Shown here piece by piece: positions 57,150-64,000 of a stretch of 64,000 nucleotides of DNA. The stretch spans positions 1-64,000 of the forward strand of contig NZ_SDWV01000025.1 in assembly GCF_004137345.1 (NCBI RefSeq). Reading direction: 5' to 3'. This DNA is from Nocardioides zhouii (GTDB lineage Bacteria; Actinomycetota; Actinomycetes; Propionibacteriales; Nocardioidaceae). Position 1 is the stretch's first letter. The number at the start of each line of letters is the position of its first letter. The notes beneath the pieces were generated by a model. It searched no databases. It saw nothing but the letters and a program-made list of their open reading frames with translations, and was not told the DNA's origin. The position numbers and the translations under genes were made by a program.

Positions 57150-57985
57150 CCGCCACCCTGACCGCACCGTCGCGCCCGGCCGCCGCCGTCGAGGACGTAC
57201 GACCCGTCCGTCGTCGGCTGGGCCCCGGCAAGCCGATCCGGTTCGGCGGGCTCATCGGCATCGCCGTGCTGCTCGCCATCTGGATCGTCGGCTCGGCCAC
57301 CGGTCTGATCGACGAGCGCAACCTGAGCGCACCGTGGACCGTCGTCACGACGGCCGAGACGCTCATCGAGAACGGCCGGCTCCAGGAGAGCCTGATCACC
57401 TCGGGCATCCGGGCGGCGATCGGTCTCGGGCTCGGCGTCGTCGTCGGCATCGTGCTCGCCCTCCTCTCGGGGCTGTCGAGGATCGGCGAGACCCTCATCG
57501 ACGGCCCGGTGCAGGTGAAGCGCTCGATCCCGACCCTCGCGCTGATCCCGCTGCTGCTCCTGTGGTTCGGCATCGGTGAACCGTTCAAGATCCTCACGAT
57601 CGCGCTCGCGGTGTTCGTGCCGATCTACATCCACACCCACAACGGGCTGCGCACGATCGAGGGCAGGTACGCCGAGCTGGCCGAGACCCTGGGCGTCACG
57701 CGCTGGGAGTTCATCCGGCACGTGGTGCTCCCTGGAGCGATGCCCGGCTTCCTGCTCGGCCTGCGCTTCGCGGTGACCTCGTCGCTGCTCGCGCTGGTCG
57801 TCGTCGAGGTCATCAACGCCACCAGCGGCATCGGCCACATGATCACGCTGGCGTCCAACTACGGCCAGACCGACATCATCGTCGTCGGCCTCGTCGTCTA
57901 CGCGCTGCTCGGCGTCACGGCCGACGCGGCGGTCCGGCTCATCGAGAGGAAGGCACTGTCATGGCGTCGCACACTGGCGAGCTGA
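57146..57985 (+). CDS. ABC transporter permease (SsuC-like)
   Basis: A 279-residue integral membrane permease with about six helices and the EAA-type coupling loop (AELAETLGVTRWEFIRHVVLPG) that docks the ATPase. It overlaps the binding protein gene at its start and the ATPase gene by 25 bases at its end. Confidence 0.9.
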   Translation: MTATLTAPSRPAAAVEDVRPVRRRLGPGKPIRFGGLIGIAVLLAIWIVGSATGLIDERNLSAPWTVVTTAETLIENGRLQESLITSGIRAAIGLGLGVVVGIVLALLSGLSRIGETLIDGPVQVKRSIPTLALIPLLLLWFGIGEPFKILTIALAVFVPIYIHTHNGLRTIEGRYAELAETLGVTRWEFIRHVVLPGAMPGFLLGLRFAVTSSLLALVVVEVINATSGIGHMITLASNYGQTDIIVVGLVVYALLGVTADAAVRLIERKALSWRRTLAS

Positions 57986-58743
57986 CCCCTGCGGTGCGGG
58001 TCAAGGACCTGCACCGCAGCTTCAACAAGGCCGGAGGCGTGCTCAACGGCCTCGACCTCGACATCGCTCCCGGCGAGTTCGTGGCCCTGCTCGGTCGCAG
58101 CGGCTCGGGCAAGAGCACGCTGCTGCGGGCCCTCGCCGGCCTCGACCGCGGCGTGACCGGCACCGGCCGGATCGAGGTGCCCGAGAAGGTCTCCGTCGTC
58201 TTCCAGGACTCGCGGCTGCTGCCGTGGAAGCGCCTTCTCGACAACGTCACCCTGGGCCTCCGGGTCGCCAACGCCGCCGAGCGTGGCGTGCAGGCGCTCG
58301 CCGAGGTCGGCGTCGCCGGCCGGGAGAAGGCGTGGCCGCACGAGCTCTCCGGCGGTGAGCAGCAGCGCGCCGCGCTGGCCCGATCGCTCGTACGCGACCC
58401 CGAGCTCCTGCTCGCCGACGAGCCGTTCGGCGCGCTCGACGCGCTGACCCGGATCCGGATGCACACGCTGCTGCGCAAGCTGTGCGAGGTGCACCAGCCG
58501 GCCGTCCTGCTCGTCACCCACGACGTCGACGAGGCGATCGTCCTCGCCGACCGCGTGATCGTGCTCGATGACGGCGTCGTACGCCACGACGCGCGGATCG
58601 ACATCCACGGTCGCCGGTCGCAGGCCGACCCGGCGTTCGCCCGGCTCCGCGCCCAGCTGCTCACCGAGCTGGGTGTCGAGGACGACCACGATGCGCCCGG
58701 GCGACCGACGCGGGCCCACCTCGACGAGAGGGCGGCCTCGTGA
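57961..58743 (+). CDS. ABC transporter ATP-binding protein (SsuB-like)
   Basis: A 260-residue ATPase. Walker A GRSGSGKS is at 45-52, the signature LSGGEQQR at 129-136, Walker B LLADEP at 150-155, with H-loop THD after LLV. It is the nitrate/sulfonate/taurine importer type. The ATG follows AGGAAGG and lies inside the permease gene. Its stop overlaps the next start. Confidence 0.92.
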   Translation: MASHTGELTPAVRVKDLHRSFNKAGGVLNGLDLDIAPGEFVALLGRSGSGKSTLLRALAGLDRGVTGTGRIEVPEKVSVVFQDSRLLPWKRLLDNVTLGLRVANAAERGVQALAEVGVAGREKAWPHELSGGEQQRAALARSLVRDPELLLADEPFGALDALTRIRMHTLLRKLCEVHQPAVLLVTHDVDEAIVLADRVIVLDDGVVRHDARIDIHGRRSQADPAFARLRAQLLTELGVEDDHDAPGRPTRAHLDERAAS

Positions 58744-59973
58744 CCCCCTCCCACGACAAGAGCCTGAACCTCAACCTCTTCATCTATCCCGACGGCCACC
58801 ACGAGGCGGCCTGGCGCCACCCGGACAGCCAGACCGACCGGATCCTCGACATCTCCTACTACCAGGAGCTGGCGCAGAAGGCGGAGGCCGCGAAGTTCGA
58901 CGCGGTGTTCTTCGCCGACGGCCCGTCGCTGGCGGAGAACATCCAGTACGCCGCCCGCTTCCGGCTCGAGCCGATCACCGTGATGACGGCGATCGTCGCG
59001 GCCACGGAGCGGATCGGCGTGATCGGCACGGCGTCGACGACGTACACCGAGCCCTACAACCTGGCCCGGCAGTTCGCGGCGCTCGACCACCTCAGCAACG
59101 GGCGCGCCGGCTGGAACATCGTCACGACCGGTGCGGCCAACGCGGCCCTCAACTTCGGCCTCGACGCGCACCCGCTCCACCGCGACCGCTACGCGCGCGC
59201 CGAGGAGTACGTCGAGGTCATCACCAAGCTGTGGGACAGCTGGGAGGACGACGCGGTCGTCGCCGACCGCGAGACCGGCGTCTTCGCCGACCCCGACAAG
59301 ATCCACACGATCGACCACGTCGGGAAGTGCTTCCGGGTGAAGGGGCCGCTCAACGCGCCCCGCTCGCCGCAGGGCCGGCCGGTCTACGTGCAGGCCGGGT
59401 CGTCCGAGGACGGCCGCGCCTTCGCCGCCCGCTGGGCCGAGGCGATCTTCACCGCCCACCAGACGCTCGGGTCGGCGCAGGAGTTCTACGCCGACATCAA
59501 GCGGCGGGCGCAGGCGGTCGGACGCGATCCGCGCGGCCTGAAGGTGCTGCCGGGCATCAGCCCGTTCATCGGCTCGACGGCGCAGGAGGCCGAGGACCTG
59601 CACCAGCAGTTCAACGACCTCACGCAGCCGGTTCCAGCTGGTGCTCGACATCGTCGAGCGCGAGCAGCCGACCCTGCGCCAGCTGTGCCACCGGCTCGCC
59701 GGCGCGCGCGGGCACCGGGTCGTCACCGGCACCCCCGACCAGGTCGCCGACACCATCCAGGACTGGGCCGAGCACGGCGCCGCCGACGGCTTCAACGTGA
59801 TGCCGCCGTGGCTCCCGGGCGGGATCGAGGTCTTCATCGAGGAGGTCGTTCCGATCCTGCGCGCCCGCGGCCTGTTCCGCACCGAGTACACAGGAAGGAC
59901 GCTCCGCGACCACCTCGGTCTCGAGCGCCCCGAGAGCCAGTACGCACCCAAGATCCAGGAGAAGACCGCATGA
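58740..59973 (+). pseudogene. NtaA/SnaA/DszA-type flavin monooxygenase with a frameshift
   Basis: Read through one shift near 59630 the gene encodes an about 410-residue LLM-class monooxygenase of the NtaA/DszA family (LNLFIYPDGHHEAAWR start, ERIGVIGTASTTY, GRAGWNIVTT, GQGRPVYVQAGSS-like region, then GTPDQVADTIQDW). At cagccggttccagctg one extra base (or two missing) ends homology in frame 1, while frame 2 continues as LVLDIVEREQPTLRQL to the stop at 59973. Family members oxidise aminopolycarboxylates or sulfur heterocycles. It is either a true pseudogene or a sequencing error. The start overlaps the ATPase stop (GTGA). Confidence 0.8.
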
Positions 59974-60049
59974 ACGAGCGGAGCGAGTTCATCATCCAAC
60001 ACAGTGCGACATGTGCCTCATGCGCGCACGGAGCGAAGCGAGTACGCGT

Positions 60050-61096
60050 ATGAGCTACGAGCACTACCGCCCACTGGGCCGCACCGGCGTCCAGGTCAGC
60101 CCGCTGACCCTCGGCGCGATGATGTTCGGCGCGTGGGGCAACCCCGACCACGACGAGTCGATCTCGATCATCCACCGCGCGCTCGACGCCGGGATCAACG
60201 TCATCGACACCGCCGACGTCTACGCCCGCGGCGAGTCCGAGGAGATCGTCGGCAAGGCGCTGCAGGCCCGCAAGGGCAGCCGCGCCGACGTCTTCCTCGC
60301 CACCAAGTTCCACGGCAACATGCACGACGACGACCCCAACCAGGCGGGCAACTCGCGCCGCTGGATCGTCCGCGAGGTCGAGGACTCGCTGCGTCGGCTG
60401 CAGACCGACCACGTCGACCTCTACCAGGTGCACCGCCCGCGCCCGGAGGTCGACATCGACGAGACCCTCGGCGCCCTCACGGACCTCGTCCGCCAGGGCA
60501 AGATCCGCTACATCGGCACGTCGACTTTCCTGCCGTCGCAGGTCGTCGAGGCCCAGTGGGTCGCCGAGAAGCGCCAGCGCGAGCGCCCCGTCTCCGAGCA
60601 GCCGCCGTACTCGATCCTCGCCCGCGAGGTGGAGCGCGACATCCTGCCGACCGCGCAGAAGTACGGCATCGGCGTGCTGCCGTGGAGCCCGCTGGCCGGT
60701 GGCTGGCTCTCGGGCCGCTACCGCCGCGGCGAGGACCCTGCGGTGACCTCGAGCCGGCTCAAGCGCCAGCCCGCGCGGCACGACCCGGCCTCCCCGGAAA
60801 ACAAGGTGAAGCTCGAGGCCGTCTACCAGCTGCAGGAGCTCGCCGACGAGGCCGGCCTGTCGCTGATCCACCTCGCGCTCGGCTTCGTGCTCGCGCACCC
60901 GGCGGTGTCGTCGGCCATCATCGGCCCGCGCACGCTGGAGCAGCTCGAGTCGCAGCTCGGTGTGGACAAGGTCATCCTGACCCCCGACGTGCTCGACCGG
61001 ATCGACGAGATCGTCCCGCCGGGCACCACGCTCAACGAGGCCGACCGGGGTTACGCACCACCGGCCCTCGTGGAGGCGGCGCTCCGGCGCCGCTGA
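60050..61096 (+). CDS. Aldo/keto reductase
   Basis: A 348-residue TIM-barrel NADPH-dependent oxidoreductase. The catalytic tetrad reads Asp53, Tyr58, Lys86 and His128. The C-terminal cofactor site IIGPRTLEQLESQL is present. The ATG at 60050 begins MSYEHYRPLGRTG; upstream in-frame ATGs fall in a GC-poor leader. It may reduce aldehydes released by the monooxygenases of the same cluster. It ends before a strong hairpin. Confidence 0.9.
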   Translation: MSYEHYRPLGRTGVQVSPLTLGAMMFGAWGNPDHDESISIIHRALDAGINVIDTADVYARGESEEIVGKALQARKGSRADVFLATKFHGNMHDDDPNQAGNSRRWIVREVEDSLRRLQTDHVDLYQVHRPRPEVDIDETLGALTDLVRQGKIRYIGTSTFLPSQVVEAQWVAEKRQRERPVSEQPPYSILAREVERDILPTAQKYGIGVLPWSPLAGGWLSGRYRRGEDPAVTSSRLKRQPARHDPASPENKVKLEAVYQLQELADEAGLSLIHLALGFVLAHPAVSSAIIGPRTLEQLESQLGVDKVILTPDVLDRIDEIVPPGTTLNEADRGYAPPALVEAALRRR

Positions 61097-61100
61097 CCCT

Positions 61101-61145
61101 GTCCGCCACTGGACTGCCCCGCGGGGGTGCAGTCCAGTGGCGGAC
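61101..61145 (+). terminator. Hairpin after aldo/keto reductase (also REP-like unit)
   Basis: A perfect 17-bp stem (61101-61117 with 61129-61145) five bases past the stop. Its core ccactggactgc/gcagtccagtgg recurs in related form in the repeats just downstream, so it is also part of a repeat family. Confidence 0.7.
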
Positions 61146-61154
61146 GGCCGTCCC

Positions 61155-61259
61155 GGGCCGGGGTAGTCCAGTGAGTTCTGGCTGTCGGGCCGGGGTAGTC
61201 CAGTGAGTTTTGGCTGCCAACAAGGGACATTTCCGACCATTCCTCACTGGACTACCCCG
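61155..61259. repeat. Tandem and inverted intergenic repeat cluster
   Basis: A 30-base unit (gggccggggtagtccagtga... ) occurs at 61155-61184 and 61187-61216 with one mismatch. An inverted copy of its core (tcactggactaccccg) lies at 61244-61259. The GTCCAGTG core also appears in the hairpin at 61101-61145. Confidence 0.85.
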
Positions 61260-61364
61260 ACGGGTGGGACGGGCTGTGACTGATCTCTCGTCGGGGAACA
61301 TCCACGTCCCGACGGTGGCTGAGGAAGGTCGTACAGTCCTCAACCATCTGGAGGCAGCACCTAC

Positions 61365-62453
61365 ATGTCCCGTGCATTCGAGTCCCTCACCGTCGGCCGC
61401 TGGCAGCTCCCGCAGCGCTTCGTGATGGCGCCGCTGACGCGCAACCGCGCCGGCGCCGGCCACGCCCCGACGACCCTCAACGCCGAGTACTACGCCCAGC
61501 GCGCCGGCGCCGGGCTGATCGTGACCGAGGGCACCGCGCCCAGCCAGGTCGGCCAGGGCTACCTCGACGTCCCGGGCCTCTACACCGACGAGCAGGTCGC
61601 CGGCTGGCGCCTGGTCGCGGACGCCGTACACGCCCGTGACGGCGTGGTCGTCGCCCAGCTCATGCACGCCGGCCGCATCGCGCACGCCGACAACAAGGAT
61701 GGCGTCGAGACCGTGTCCGCGAGCGCCGTGCAGGCGCCCGGCGAGATGGTCACCGCAGACGGCAACAAGCCCCACGACGTGCCACGCGCTCCGTCCACCG
61801 ACGAGGTCGCCGGACTGGTCGCCGACTTCGTGACCGCAGCCCGCAACGCCGTCGCGGCCGGGCTCGACGGTGTCGAGGTGCACGCGGCCAACGGCTACCT
61901 GCTGCACCAGTTCCTCGACCCGACGATCAATCTGCGCGACGACGTGTACGGCGGTACGCCGGAGAACCGGGCGCGCTTCGTCGTCGAGGTCGTGACCGCG
62001 GTGGCCGAGGCCATCGGCGCCGACCGGGTGGGCCTGCGGCTGAGCCCCGGCCACCAGTTCAACGGCGTCGGCGAGGAGCTCGGCTCCACCGACCTGACGG
62101 CGACCTACCGCGCCGTCGTCGACGGGGTTGCCCCGCTCGGCCTGGCCTACCTCAGCCTGCTGGCGAGCCCGCTCGAGCCGCTCGAGACGCTCGTACGCGA
62201 CCTGCGCGAGCGCTTCGACGGCATCGTGTTAATCAACGACGGCTTCGGTGACGTCACCAGTCTCGGCTCGGTCGAGGAGCTGCTCGAGACCGGTCTGGCC
62301 GACGCTGTCGTCGTCGGCCGCCCGTTCCTGGCCAACCCGGACCTCGACGAGCGCTGGCGCCAGGGTGCCGAGCTCAACGAGCCCGACCAGGCCACGTTCT
62401 ACGGCGGCGGCGCCGAGGGCTACACCGACTACCCGACGCTCGAGGCCTCCTGA
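61365..62453 (+). CDS. Old yellow enzyme (NemA-like alkene reductase)
   Basis: A 362-residue FMN-dependent ene-reductase acting on activated alkenes, enals or nitro compounds with NADPH. Landmarks are RFVMAPLTRNRA at the N-terminus, His173-Ala-Ala-Asn176 followed by Gly-Tyr178, and the C-terminal FMN-phosphate site VVVGRPFLANPDL. The ATG follows GGAGGCAGCACCTAC. A terminator hairpin follows. Confidence 0.92.
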   Translation: MSRAFESLTVGRWQLPQRFVMAPLTRNRAGAGHAPTTLNAEYYAQRAGAGLIVTEGTAPSQVGQGYLDVPGLYTDEQVAGWRLVADAVHARDGVVVAQLMHAGRIAHADNKDGVETVSASAVQAPGEMVTADGNKPHDVPRAPSTDEVAGLVADFVTAARNAVAAGLDGVEVHAANGYLLHQFLDPTINLRDDVYGGTPENRARFVVEVVTAVAEAIGADRVGLRLSPGHQFNGVGEELGSTDLTATYRAVVDGVAPLGLAYLSLLASPLEPLETLVRDLRERFDGIVLINDGFGDVTSLGSVEELLETGLADAVVVGRPFLANPDLDERWRQGAELNEPDQATFYGGGAEGYTDYPTLEAS

Positions 62454-62473
62454 CCCTCGCAGCACCCCTGATC

Positions 62474-62509
62474 GTCCGGCCGTCCCTCTCCCCCGTGGGG
62501 CGGCCGGAC
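62474..62509 (+). terminator. Terminator after old yellow enzyme
   Basis: A 9-bp stem (gtccggccg with cggccggac) and 18-base loop, 20 bases past the stop and between converging genes. Confidence 0.55.
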
Positions 62510-62531
62510 CTGTCTTCCGGCCGGTCGCGCC

Positions 62532-63902
62532 TCAGGCGGCCGGCGCGGCCGTACGCCGTGCCGCGATGACGCCGAGCAGCGCGATGGCCACGGCGATCGC
62601 GTAGACCGCCGGGAACGGGTCGAGGTCGGAGCGCACCGCGACGGCGTACGCGATCCCGCTGAGCGAGAGCGCGAGCGCGGCGCCGAGCGAGTCGGCGACC
62701 GAGAGCGCGGAGGAGTTGAAGCCGCGGTCCGCATCGGTGGTGACCGCGAGCATCGCCACGCTCGTACGGGGGTAGGCGAAGCCCATCCCGACGCTGGCGA
62801 AGACGTACGCGGCGATCGGCGCGACCGCCGGCAGGTCGGTGCCCCTGGAGCGGAGCAGGACGACGACCGCCACCCCGGTCACGCCTGCAAGCACGATCGA
62901 GGTGCCGAACCGCATCGCCGCGACGTTGCCGACCTGCGTACCCAGCCGTGAGGACAACTGGCTGGACGCGGCCCACACCACGCCGACGCAGGTGAGCGCG
63001 ATGCCGGCCTGGCCGGGGGAGAGGCCCCAGAGCTCCTGGAGGGCGTAGACGATGTAGGCCTCGGCGCAGAAGAAGGCCGCGCTGAGGAGTCCGCGGGTGA
63101 CGATGACGGCCGGCAGCCCGCGGCGGGCGAGCAGGGCGCCGGCCGGCAGCAGCGGCCGCAGCCCCACGATGACCAGGACGAAGGCCAGCGCGGCCGCGAC
63201 CAGGGTCAGCCCGCTCCCGGAGCCGAGGAGCTCGAGCGACATGACCGCGACGGCCGCCAGGAGGGCCCACCACAGCTGGCGGCGCGACGACGTGGTCGGC
63301 GACTCCGGCGTGGGCAGCGCGCGGAGTGAGGGGGCGACGAGGACCGCGGCCAGCGCCACCAGCGCGACCATGCCGAGGAAGACCCAGCGCCATCCGACCG
63401 TGTCGGCGACGAAGGCGGCCACGGCCGGGCCGAAGAGTGCCGGCAGCACCCACGCGGCCGCGAAGGAGGCGAAGACCGCCGTCCGCAGGGCGGCGGGGTA
63501 GATCAGCCCGACGACGACGTAGATCGCGACCACCATCGCGCCGCTGCCGAGGCCCTGGAGCACCCGGCCGACGACGAGGACCTCCATCGACGGCGCGGTG
63601 CCGCACACCACGAGCCCGAGGGAGAACATCGCCATCGAGGCGAACAGCGGGCGCAGCGCGCCGCTGCGGTCGGTCCACATCCCCGACGCCACCATGCCGA
63701 CGACACCGCTCGCGAAGGGCGCGGCGAACGCGAGGGCGTACTGGTCGAAGCCGTCGAGGTCGCGGGCCACCGTCGGCATCACGGTCGTCACGGCCATCGC
63801 CTCGAAGGCGGCGAACGCGATGAGCGAGAAGAGGCCGATCGTCGTCACGGCGTACGCGGGGGAGAGGATCCGCTCGCGCGGCTCGGTGGTGCTGGTGGTC
63901 AC
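62532..63902 (-). CDS. MFS transporter (drug-efflux type)
   Basis: A 456-residue membrane protein with about 12-14 helices. The MFS motif GMWTDRSGALRP is in loop 2-3, and VVGRVLQGLGSGAM is the usual helix-4 motif of H+-coupled efflux pumps (DHA family). The start is a GTG at 63902. It converges on the old yellow enzyme gene. Substrate is unknown. Confidence 0.87.
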   Translation of the reverse strand: MTTSTTEPRERILSPAYAVTTIGLFSLIAFAAFEAMAVTTVMPTVARDLDGFDQYALAFAAPFASGVVGMVASGMWTDRSGALRPLFASMAMFSLGLVVCGTAPSMEVLVVGRVLQGLGSGAMVVAIYVVVGLIYPAALRTAVFASFAAAWVLPALFGPAVAAFVADTVGWRWVFLGMVALVALAAVLVAPSLRALPTPESPTTSSRRQLWWALLAAVAVMSLELLGSGSGLTLVAAALAFVLVIVGLRPLLPAGALLARRGLPAVIVTRGLLSAAFFCAEAYIVYALQELWGLSPGQAGIALTCVGVVWAASSQLSSRLGTQVGNVAAMRFGTSIVLAGVTGVAVVVLLRSRGTDLPAVAPIAAYVFASVGMGFAYPRTSVAMLAVTTDADRGFNSSALSVADSLGAALALSLSGIAYAVAVRSDLDPFPAVYAIAVAIALLGVIAARRTAAPAA

Positions 63903-64000
63903 CCGGTCGACGGTAGGTCCTCACGTGCACTTGAGGCCAAACAGAAGGCACCGCCGGAATATCCCCCGGCCGTCGGACGCTGCACCGACAGTGACTGCCC

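Noticed and set aside
60011-60049. Earlier start for the aldo/keto reductase
   Set aside because: The extra 13 residues do not match the family, and the ATG at 60050 begins the conserved sequence.

Overview
The window is high-GC actinobacterial DNA, most likely from Nocardioides or a close relative (Nocardioidaceae). The family-level call is inference. It rests on the base composition, GTG/TTG starts, a WhiB4/WblA regulator next to PonA2 and a pair of ArsA-like ATPases (the order known from Mycobacterium), an ESX-type (type VII) secretion locus with a mycosin, GTP-dependent PEP carboxykinase, and the general gene set.

Layout. (1) 1-4.55 kb: the end of an oligopeptide-type ABC importer (two ATPases), an acyl-CoA synthetase and a beta-lactamase-like serine hydrolase. 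The first three genes overlap by ATGA. The block looks lower in GC and ends at the 3' side of a tRNA-Arg gene. (2) 4.95-10.8 kb: tRNA-Arg, two tandem PEP carboxykinase genes (the first with an altered active site), a LuxR/TrmB-like regulator, and facing it a previously overlooked 40-residue exported peptide gene. (3) 10.7-13.8 kb: two tRNA-Ser genes, a small membrane protein, and a MoxR ATPase/VWA pair. (4) 13.8-31.3 kb: a dispersed ESX system. It comprises a WXG100-like/EspG-like/hydrolase-like operon, EccC, two different EccD proteins, two WXG100 substrates, EccB and MycP, but no EccE. A K+/H+ antiporter, a LytR_C protein, a small conserved protein and a HerA-like ATPase interrupt it. (5) 31.3-33.9 kb: sugar nucleotide genes (manC, a variant wecB) and tRNA-Ser. 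(6) 34.0-40.2 kb: housekeeping block of SRP RNA, dnaX, YbaB/EbfC, recR, a DUF5063 protein, lysC (with an internal start) and asd. (7) 40.2-50.9 kb: membrane protein, esterase, tRNA-Pro, RibD-like reductase, metallophosphoesterase, YqeY, ponA2, whiB4, two ArsA-like ATPases and scoAB. (8) 51-54.7 kb: a lower-GC secreted protein, a membrane protein, and a VOC gene split by an inverted piece of an SGNH-hydrolase gene. (9) 54.9-61.1 kb: a sulfonate or organosulfur uptake and oxidation cluster (SsuD-type monooxygenase, SsuABC-type transporter, a frameshifted NtaA-type monooxygenase, aldo/keto reductase). Intergenic inverted and direct repeats lie on both sides. (10) 61.3-64 kb: old yellow enzyme and an MFS exporter.

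The best leads for something new are the regulator plus exported micro-peptide pair at 9.2-10.65 kb, the metal-site-altered PEP carboxykinase paralogue, and the ESX locus with paired EccD proteins and no visible EccE. A shared 17-nt motif upstream of the two sulfonate transcription units is a good candidate operator. All family assignments come from reading the sequence; no database search was run.
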